The notes under the pieces are model-generated. The model was not told where the DNA came from. It made no database searches and was given only the letters and a program-made list of their open reading frames with translations. 64,000 bases of DNA from DATKJY01 sp964540105 (GTDB lineage Bacteria > Zixibacteria > MSB-5A5 > GN15 > FEB-12). The stretch's first letter is position 1. The number at the start of each line of letters is the position of its first letter. A program made the translations under genes and the position numbers. The stretch is from the NCBI GenBank assembly GCA_964540105.1, contig CAZILL010000001.1, forward strand, positions 372,001 to 436,000, given 5' to 3'. Shown piece after piece: positions 61,001 through 64,000 of this stretch.

Positions 61001-61335
61001 CCACTCATGTCGATGACAGCCGGACCGCGTCCATACCGGCGGTAGACTATCGGAAGAGACCCGGTGCCTGAGGTGATCAGCTGTACGGGGGTGGTCCTCA
61101 TGTAGGTTCCTGGCAGAATGTTGACAGTATCCCCCGGGGAAATCACTCCCAGTACTTCAGCTTGCTCTATTGAGGCCCATGCGGCTGCAACGGTCAGGCC
61201 AGTGGAACTGTTGTTCCCTGACGGCGATACAAAATAGGTGGTTGCGTTTGCCACGCCGGCCAGAAAAGCATACGCCATCACGAGCCAGGCGGCATAGCTG
61301 AATTGTCGGAAAAACTGCTTGCCCATATATCCCAT
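52021..61335 (-). CDS. Giant 3104-residue repeat-built surface protein with C-terminal sorting domain
   Basis: A signal peptide is cleaved near VANA (about residue 31). Residues 32-575 are two parallel beta-helix modules, each opening with YYV/YFVSPSGN-like strands and ending with PDLGAIE or PDMGAYE. Residues 577-1281 are eight Ig-like repeats of about 88 residues (SADSxLQF...G-x-W...GSI...GLYTP...ADT). Residues 1282-2227 are three tandem two-domain units of 315, 318 and 313 residues, several with calcium-loop motifs (DRDGDLSL, DADGDHKL). A CARDB-like domain spans about 2228-2336. Four modules of about 166 residues follow, each ending in an FPIR/FPLR-like segment. Residues 3001-3104 are a FlgD-Ig/type IX-like sorting domain (YPNPFIPSRG...SGTYFCRISA). 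It should be a secreted, surface-bound fibre or adhesin. First gene of the operon. The start is uncertain between 61335 and 61326. Confidence 0.93.
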   Translation of the reverse strand: MGYMGKQFFRQFSYAAWLVMAYAFLAGVANATTYFVSPSGNNSSTGLTVAAAWASIEQAEVLGVISPGDTVNILPGTYMRTTPVQLITSGTGSLPIVYRRYGRGPAVIDMSGADGLTLVVSASYTEITGVTVANSTDHGIELIGHHNTISDCYIYGVQKHGIRVVGQSNHIVGTIVSNARDDAIRVEGSAGYTMLYNNTLYDAGKDGVEILAHTCRFINNIVVLCSKGINATTGNVLAFNNSWGNVTNYSNVTDSGGGISAIPQFVDATTGRFDLRRTDPGINAGMNVGRPFTGSAPDLGAIEKYQVYYVAPSGSDNNGGRAPSTPWRTLDASPGDLHPGDTVKLSAGTYVDSLVVRSSGLLDDRLTFVGVPELTEVNADGRLYGVQIVGSHILWSGTTVQGAIIANIQIAGEGVEISSCAIGPSSTSAVAVTTGKHASLLRCTFFGNQVSDLSLSADSASIRHCTFFSVRYGIDALGSAHHNIENNVFLGEAGASAAIRTSASSAVVYSILHGYNQTLQGGATLGLGCLLTDPLLFAPGAGNLHLSSYSPAIDAGISTGVPFVGLAPDMGAYETQTLTNLEIVPHPVILSADSLLQFDVIALGADGFPSSPGTLTWSHTFSTGSISNTGLYTPQLVGTGAVHVQSSIGSIVAATGTFTVGPGNLAGITVSAPAPTVSADSVLQLTASGADGHGNPVALGTGTLWAVTEPIGSINSNGLFIAGRVGRGTVTATADGVTGISDTIEVIAGEAVFLEVLPANNVVQLLQSYQYAAFTYDADSNIVSDITSLATWSTSDLSGSINGNGLYSAGTILGDYRVVASMGLQADTGQVSVALSGGLSYIRIERLDGIAFGDSTLSTDQDHTRLYARGYNSGGSLIGDVVVTWSLVSADSIGSLSAQNSATTMLSLRRPGTGKVIAVHSLGYRDTTGIITCTAGAPARLQVSPAADTVSADSSLQFTYTAFDADNNPTALGVAAVWQTRGQIGSVSAGGLFTPTFAGSGSIICSGAGLADTSSPLMVVPGSLSRILITPDQLVLSADSTKQFVAGGYDQKGNTCPAGSITWSLLTPPGTISVSGMYTPNLIGTTSVIARSSFGPADTTTSLRVVAGRLVQLTLSPDSTVITTDSHIDFSATGSDSHGNTVVPGSLAWLSMGGVGTISSRGTYTPVTIGNDRIIATDSLTGIADTCTYLEVRPGQLKQLVIAPNQAVLRPGDQILCSATGYDATFNETATGAITWSVIGSFGSIASNGLLTAAQHGFGNVVARSNAFNIADTSDIYAVEALEVSAVPIGSLVVHPGARVVPALTMRISNPYGGDKFLDRLILKHNHRGRGSAPQLISNIESVLVYLDRDGDLSLSAQDSLLIAQAPTVDSVTVVLGGLPITALADRTLIVATHISPTATDADTIDFYVLSSTGLLTADLTPAIGLPTINSTGQIVVNGMVAAQIRLSNLGQSELSTSDTLIPVFGAYIPRNGYAVDTLRSVRLVDVFQCDATTFDSLILFADDGDGLWGGRSKEMRLGELVFTGADYLRSGLQLNLIAPFTQIYVAAALGAAPINGTQFAFGIPTLGIEVRSGNDGPVDQEIPAADTFMIRTADNLAVTALSLPPRTLRPNVIGGPLLSLRLRNYTTADVRLDSIEYHLRFDGHVGASDVQLLSQVESLYVYRSASSDYSQIGAQDALLKAIEVSSTSGWIDIDDLSIPGSGGSATVGFFALLRGERARNGNLVGLDVPSVSSLAVDGGVAIDGSFPIRPNTLATIDVFSSTAIVIGPVPNAQLRAGQTNQIVMSLALPRNGYASDRLRSLQLINIGTLPAPSAISSFKLWRDLTGNGLSPDDQLVGLFTYSNGVWRLQEVSAALNLELTQFLVTASIESNQFEGGTLALVIPQGGISYWSGTTGPDDQSITNSAVHLVLPSDRVTVISVPVVTTRVIPGEANRQLLTFALYNGYQSQSKALTGLTLTNLTRSAQSNYYRDVAVGNITISYDADNNRVLDNDIPVASGFFVDGTLRVNGLSVTLPPESLSYFFAVTDVPLAVSDGDSLAIGIAQAGDITISDAAILNGDLPLSSGGYFVVDGAVEEQYRLLPVKGGTLRPGDTAVLFAFTPASNGSLSDVLTSLTIVNLSDADPGEIARLSLWQDADGDHKLASSDLYIDDLQFANGGWQASGLASTIGPVPSALFVVAEIDSNVTPNAGLRLAIPVGGCRVTSGNDGPLDNALQSGQTFTLSNAGLVVRVEDSPVSYTVGQSIVLNFRVNNRLPRTVADIRGMMIETSDSSLIRLDSSLSGPLPIGAGDSALFTYYFAALAPGNISWRFRAISPAGDSSSLVTTSSFRIDSRPTGVAIALISSVPAAASRGQSNIFPLQLRCTHLDTDQSAALVRLDSLTLGVENLDGLPVTVNSVFNRLILSSGLDNRHFLDSVPSSATVTFGLPHAFVLQPGSQRSLVLQGDIDSTASAEGFRVVLQNAGDVGFVDDNSGQAVTVAPSQPFPIRTAMCRINDPSPYLFVSSNTLLRKSVNGGQQDVATLRVYLRHAGTAQSSSVQLTSVTVRVLDSLGQPLWPSDLFSGLKVIRSAFTLGEKPISTGDPLAVTIMLNSPLNLSAGQIDSVTISARIKSAPNSAGFRLAIADSTALQIRDLNTGNVLSALSDTGKLATDNVFPMMSDYARILQPSAPPIVCIDLNVPPQVAAGADSVNLVHFSVTNGGTSQQSPVRINHFDITITDSSGRPTDIAHSFDRLGYRLGAADIQYVSIPPGAVFGTMRIPMGITGVVINGGEKLEVQIVGDLDASPAEERLIVQVRDENFVAAHDFSDESRLNSAVGSGCDYSFPLRSTVAEIFSPAGRPLLTLPNRDVLLTHPGARDQELAQVNFTYSGTNLQGNLELEALHAAIMQRTPDGLANVPANELFDCIHLTINRASAAIDSAALVDSLLMTLKIPYAIPTGASVEIAILGDVRADAPLGNYLLIVADSNFAVLKDKQRHTAVYSYVGAFTYPLYGTEIAITASNLAGSFTNYPNPFIPSRGQTTTIGYSLTEGAYVDIELFTIGGELVRRVTVNEWRASGSHSSDRWDGVNSAGKSVVSGTYFCRISAHYASGRAESFMRKVAVIR

Positions 61336-61366
61336 TTAAGTATCGGAATCGCTCTATGATACTTAA
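61336..61366. promoter_or_regulatory. Inverted repeat abutting the start of the giant gene
   Basis: TTAAGTATC and GATACTTAA form a 9-bp inverted repeat with a 13-nt loop immediately upstream of the first possible start codon. No ribosome site is seen, so an RNA hairpin here would directly affect translation, or the DNA may be an operator. Confidence 0.5.
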
Positions 61367-61872
61367 GGGACGTAACTAACTGATTGTCAGGATCTTTCGT
61401 GGATTTTGAGGCATGAACGATATTCCCAAAGCTGATTGAAAAGGTATTGAGCGGCGTGCCGGTTGAATTCGTAACTCGAAGAAATTGCAGCCAGCCGGAG
61501 TAAGACAGGACAATAAAACCTTGGCGAAACGACCCCCGACTCTGAAAGAGATCCCCGTAGGGATTTCAAGTGCGGATTTGGGTCATTCGATCGAGCGAAT
61601 CAGCTCTCGCGGAGACTGGTTGTGCTCTTGTCACTCGCTTGTACGACTGGCAGAAGCATCTGACCTCGAGCAAAAACATCCATGGCAATGAGGCAGCAAT
61701 GGATCAATGGAAGGCTCCTCAAAGACGCATGTCACATCGACTGCGGAGAACCTCAGCCGCTCCACCAGATTGGTCAATCCACACGTTATTCCCTTGCGCG
61801 AGTGTGGGGGAGCAGCGTTGGTGGGACGAGACGCTTCGAATTGCGCTCCGTAGGCGCCCCCCTTGTCGTCCC
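61367..61872. other. Intergenic region between helicase and giant gene, about 500 bp
   Basis: No protein gene is convincing. The stretch at about 61440-61590 includes the small hairpin ATCCC-CGTA-GGGAT (61551-61564). It looks like a dispersed non-coding repeat, though only one copy is visible here. An inverted repeat, GGGACGA (61823-61829) / TCGTCCC (61866-61872), directly follows the helicase stop on the minus strand and encloses GCGC-rich DNA. It has no T-tract and may be a 3' stabilising structure. The promoter of the giant-protein operon must lie in this region, but I see no strong consensus boxes. Confidence 0.45.
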
Positions 61873-63144
61873 TTATCGTCTCTTAGACGTGCGAAAGCGG
61901 TTCGACTTGCGATCTTTCGGAGAACGACCAAACGCCGGACGATTCAGCTCCGTTTGTGCGGGCCGCGGCAGCGCCGCCGGCGCGTAGCCATGCTCGTGCG
62001 CGGGTCGGGGACGTTCCGGGGGAAGACTCGGCACCTGCTTGACGGGCAGCGCGGTGCGCATGACCTGCTCGATTTTCCGCACATCGCTGCGTTGATCGAG
62101 ACTGGCGAAGGAGATCGCCCGCCCCGCTCGTCCCGCCCGTCCGGTGCGGCCAATGCGGTGGACGTAATCTTCGGAGTTCGACGGAAGATCATAATTGATG
62201 ACGATTTCAATACCGGTGACGTCGATGCCACGGGCAGCAATGTCGGTAGCCACGAGCACTCGATATTTCCCGGTCTTGAATCCTTCGAGCGCCTCCTTGC
62301 GCTGCGGCAGACTTCGATCCGAATGGATCTCCGCCGCAGCGTGTCCCATTCCTCTGACCTGGCGTGAAAGTTTCCGCGCGCCATGTTTGGTGCGCGTGAA
62401 GACCAACGCCGGCCCCGGATACTGCTGGAGCATGACTTCGAGCAATCGAGTCTTGGCCTCTCGAGCGATGAAGAAGAGCTCTTGTGTGACTTTTTCCGCC
62501 GCTGTCCCTGATGGCGCGATCTCTACGCGAATCGGAAGCTCCATATGACGTTGGGCGATGGCCACGATCTCGGCGGGGATGGTCGCTGAGAAAAGAAGCG
62601 TTTGCCTTTTCTTCGGAATGACCGACATGATTCGATTGATCTGAGGTGCAAACCCCATGTCCAGCATCCGATCCGCCTCGTCGAAGACCAGGATTTGCAC
62701 TTCCGCCATTGTCAGCAGACCCTGCTCGAGCAAATCCAGCAATCGTCCCGGCGTGGCGATAATGATGCGCGGACCCTTCTCCAAGGCGCGCCGTTGATGA
62801 GAGATTGACTCGCCGCCAATGATCACGGCGGTCCGTATCCCGAAGGCACGGTTGAACGGCCCGAGGGCCTTGTCAACCTGAAGAGCCAACTCGCGGGTGG
62901 GAAGCAGGATCAGCCCGCCTCCTTTGATCTGAGCGAGCCGCTGAATCATCGGGATTCCAAACGCGAGCGTCTTGCCCGTACCGGTCTGCGCGATCGCGAT
63001 GAGGTCCTTTCCTTCGATGCCGACTGGTATCGACTTGGACTGAATGGGTGTGGGCACTTTGAACTTGAGCGAGTCAATTACGTCGAGCAGACGGGGCGCG
63101 ATGCCCAACCCCGTGAAGCCGCCGTGAGATATCTTGTTTGTCAT
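61873..63144 (-). CDS. DEAD-box ATP-dependent RNA helicase
   Basis: The 423-residue protein has every helicase motif: the GLGIAPRLLDVI Q-motif region with PTPIQSKSIP, AQTGTGKT, PTRELALQV, TPGRLLD, DEADRMLDMGF, SATIP, VATDIAARGID and HRIGRTGRAG. The C-terminal 60 residues are basic and Pro-rich (PERPRPAHEHG to RFRTSKRR), typical of RhlE-like helicases that remodel rRNA or mRNA. The ATG at 63144 has no ribosome site; a TTG at 63174 is in frame. A probable -10 box and a leader hairpin precede it. Confidence 0.95.
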   Translation of the reverse strand: MTNKISHGGFTGLGIAPRLLDVIDSLKFKVPTPIQSKSIPVGIEGKDLIAIAQTGTGKTLAFGIPMIQRLAQIKGGGLILLPTRELALQVDKALGPFNRAFGIRTAVIIGGESISHQRRALEKGPRIIIATPGRLLDLLEQGLLTMAEVQILVFDEADRMLDMGFAPQINRIMSVIPKKRQTLLFSATIPAEIVAIAQRHMELPIRVEIAPSGTAAEKVTQELFFIAREAKTRLLEVMLQQYPGPALVFTRTKHGARKLSRQVRGMGHAAAEIHSDRSLPQRKEALEGFKTGKYRVLVATDIAARGIDVTGIEIVINYDLPSNSEDYVHRIGRTGRAGRAGRAISFASLDQRSDVRKIEQVMRTALPVKQVPSLPPERPRPAHEHGYAPAALPRPAQTELNRPAFGRSPKDRKSNRFRTSKRR

Positions 63145-63158
63145 GGAAACCAAGGTAC

Positions 63159-63180
63159 GGGATTTCAATCCCAAAGTATA
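63159..63180 (-). promoter_or_regulatory. Helicase -10 box and leader hairpin
   Basis: On the minus strand TATACT (63180-63175) is followed by GGGATT-GA-AATCCC (63172-63159), a hairpin that would lie at the very 5' end of the transcript, about 15 nt before the ATG. The -35 box is weak. Confidence 0.45.
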
Positions 63181-63199
63181 GTCTGAAATGACTGGATCG

Positions 63200-63655
63200 C
63201 TAGGTGAGTGCGGAGCCGTCGAAACGCATCAACTGATTCGATGCCAGCCAGTCTCTGGTCTTTGTCCCGATTTCATCACGCACGCGTCGAAATGCAGTGA
63301 GAATCTCTGCGTCACTTCCTGTTGCCTCGGCGGGATCGTCAAATGGCCAGTGAAGTTTGAGGCCTTGACCGAAAAAGACGGGACAGTTCTTGGCGGCGTT
63401 ATCACAGACGGTGATGATGAAATTGAAGCTCTCGTGGGCGAACTCACGCAGATGCTTCGACGTTTGGGCAGCAATATCAATCCCGAGTTCCTTCATAACT
63501 TGAACGGCCCTTGGATTCACCTCGCTTGGACTCAAGCCAGCCGACCGAACTTCAAGCCTCGCCTGGCCATAATGTCGAAAGAAACCTTCCGCCATTTGAG
63601 ACCGGCAGGAATTGCCGGTGCACAAGACAAGAATACGGATCACAGGCTCGGTCAT
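63200..63655 (-). CDS. arsC: Arsenate reductase, thioredoxin-coupled type
   Basis: The 151-residue protein has the low-molecular-weight-phosphatase-like P-loop CTGNSCRS with Cys12 and Cys17. The redox cysteines Cys84 and Cys91 lie in VCDNAAKNCPVF. This is the cysteine set of thioredoxin-dependent ArsC enzymes, which reduce arsenate to arsenite in the cytoplasm. It follows the ArsR gene by 6 nt. No arsenite exporter is visible, though it could lie beyond the window. Confidence 0.95.
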   Translation of the reverse strand: MTEPVIRILVLCTGNSCRSQMAEGFFRHYGQARLEVRSAGLSPSEVNPRAVQVMKELGIDIAAQTSKHLREFAHESFNFIITVCDNAAKNCPVFFGQGLKLHWPFDDPAEATGSDAEILTAFRRVRDEIGTKTRDWLASNQLMRFDGSALT

Positions 63656-63661
63656 ACTGCA

Positions 63662-64000
63662 CTACCGTTGCGCGCCGGCACATCTTCCGTCACGCAAGAG
63701 GGTTGCGAGAACTCTTCGATCACTGCGATAAGGTTCGAGCTTTGCAAGGTGCGCGAGCAGAAGGGCCTTGAGATCTGTGGCAAGCTCGGACGGAGCGAGT
63801 TGGTAATGAATCCAGGTCAGTTCTCGACGAGAAAGGACTAATCCGGCGCTTTTGAGCCGGGACATGTGGCGCGAGACTGTCGATTGCGGCAGTCTTAGCA
63901 CATCGCTCAGATCGCAGACACATAATTCCCGTTCGAGCAACAGCATCAGAATTCGAAGTCGCGTTGGTTCACCAATTGCCGCGAATACACCATGTGTGGT
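63662..64000 (-). CDS. arsR: ArsR-family repressor, N-terminus cut by window edge
   Basis: The frame stays open from an internal ATG at 63946 to the window end and continues with an ArsR-like FAAIGEPTRLRIL segment, so the true start lies outside. The winged helix has RLPQSTVSRHMSRLKSAGLV, and the ELCVCDL motif carries the Cys pair that senses arsenite in ArsR repressors. It should repress its own operon with arsC and release DNA on arsenite binding. The C-terminus ends in RCAGAQR. Confidence 0.92.
   Translation of the reverse strand, partial: TTHGVFAAIGEPTRLRILMLLLERELCVCDLSDVLRLPQSTVSRHMSRLKSAGLVLSRRELTWIHYQLAPSELATDLKALLLAHLAKLEPYRSDRRVLATLLRDGRCAGAQR

Noticed and set aside
60133..61071. 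312-codon plus-strand frame
   Set aside because: It is antisense to the beta-helix part of the giant protein, where strand repeats keep several frames open.
61570..62367. 265-codon plus-strand frame
   Set aside because: Most of it is antisense to the helicase C-terminal half, and the product is Arg-rich low-quality sequence.
1..64000. CRISPR array, insertion sequence or prophage
   Set aside because: I saw no regularly spaced direct repeats, no transposase or integrase, and no phage structural genes.

Overview
The window comes from a Gram-negative bacterium. It encodes both LPS-export permeases LptF and LptG, several outer-membrane beta-barrels and at least four predicted lipoproteins. A PorV-type barrel, a FlgD-Ig-type C-terminal sorting domain, a FISUMP-domain lipoprotein, a dockerin-bearing subtilase and an actinobacterial-type inositol-1-phosphate synthase together suggest the FCB superphylum, possibly a candidate phylum such as Zixibacteria. 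That placement is inference from gene content. Coding density is high, many neighbours overlap by 1-4 bases, and GTG/TTG starts are common. I see no insertion sequence, phage, integrase or CRISPR array.

Layout. 1-5.9 kb: the end of a TPR protein, a lipoprotein, a fused MEMO-AMMECR1 protein, murQ with a haem-binding-domain protein, and a second lipoprotein. 5.9-9.6 kb: an AT-rich spacer, asnS, a structured non-coding stretch and a coiled-coil porin. 9.8-17.5 kb (minus): inositol-1-phosphate synthase with its own terminator, then a six-gene coupled run tmk, ctp protease, TauE permease, small membrane protein, HAD phosphatase, and a nucleotidyltransferase fused to a degenerate phosphohexomutase. 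17.6-20.7 kb (plus): a TetR regulator with a palindromic operator, a nucleoside phosphorylase and a flavin oxidase. 20.7-24.2 kb: three copies of a small palindromic repeat around a FISUMP lipoprotein, a nitroreductase, a PfkB kinase and a CDP-alcohol phosphatidyltransferase.

24.3-29.7 kb is an operon obgE-dprA-ptsH-ptsI-pgi/pmi closed by a clear terminator. 29.8-32.8 kb is a tight four-gene operon of membrane proteins of unknown function, followed by a lipoprotein with its own promoter. 34-37.5 kb holds a sugar nucleotidyltransferase, metK and ahcY (methyl cycle). 37.6-40.5 kb encodes a secreted subtilase and a beta-propeller lipoprotein, next to a 64-nt cloverleaf-like element. 40.8-45.3 kb has lptF-lptG-methyltransferase on the minus strand, diverging from an HD/OB-fold nuclease, and a tRNA-Ser(GGA).

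The most striking region is 45.6-61.3 kb on the minus strand, a six-gene, translationally coupled operon. It encodes a 3104-residue repeat-built surface protein with a sorting domain, a PorV-like barrel fused to a TPR/coiled-coil region, an RsbU-type membrane phosphatase, a STAS-RsbW fusion, a free STAS protein and a histidine kinase. This links a giant cell-surface protein and its probable outer-membrane partner to a complete partner-switching signalling module. The right edge holds a DEAD-box RNA helicase and an arsC-arsR pair whose regulator runs off the window.
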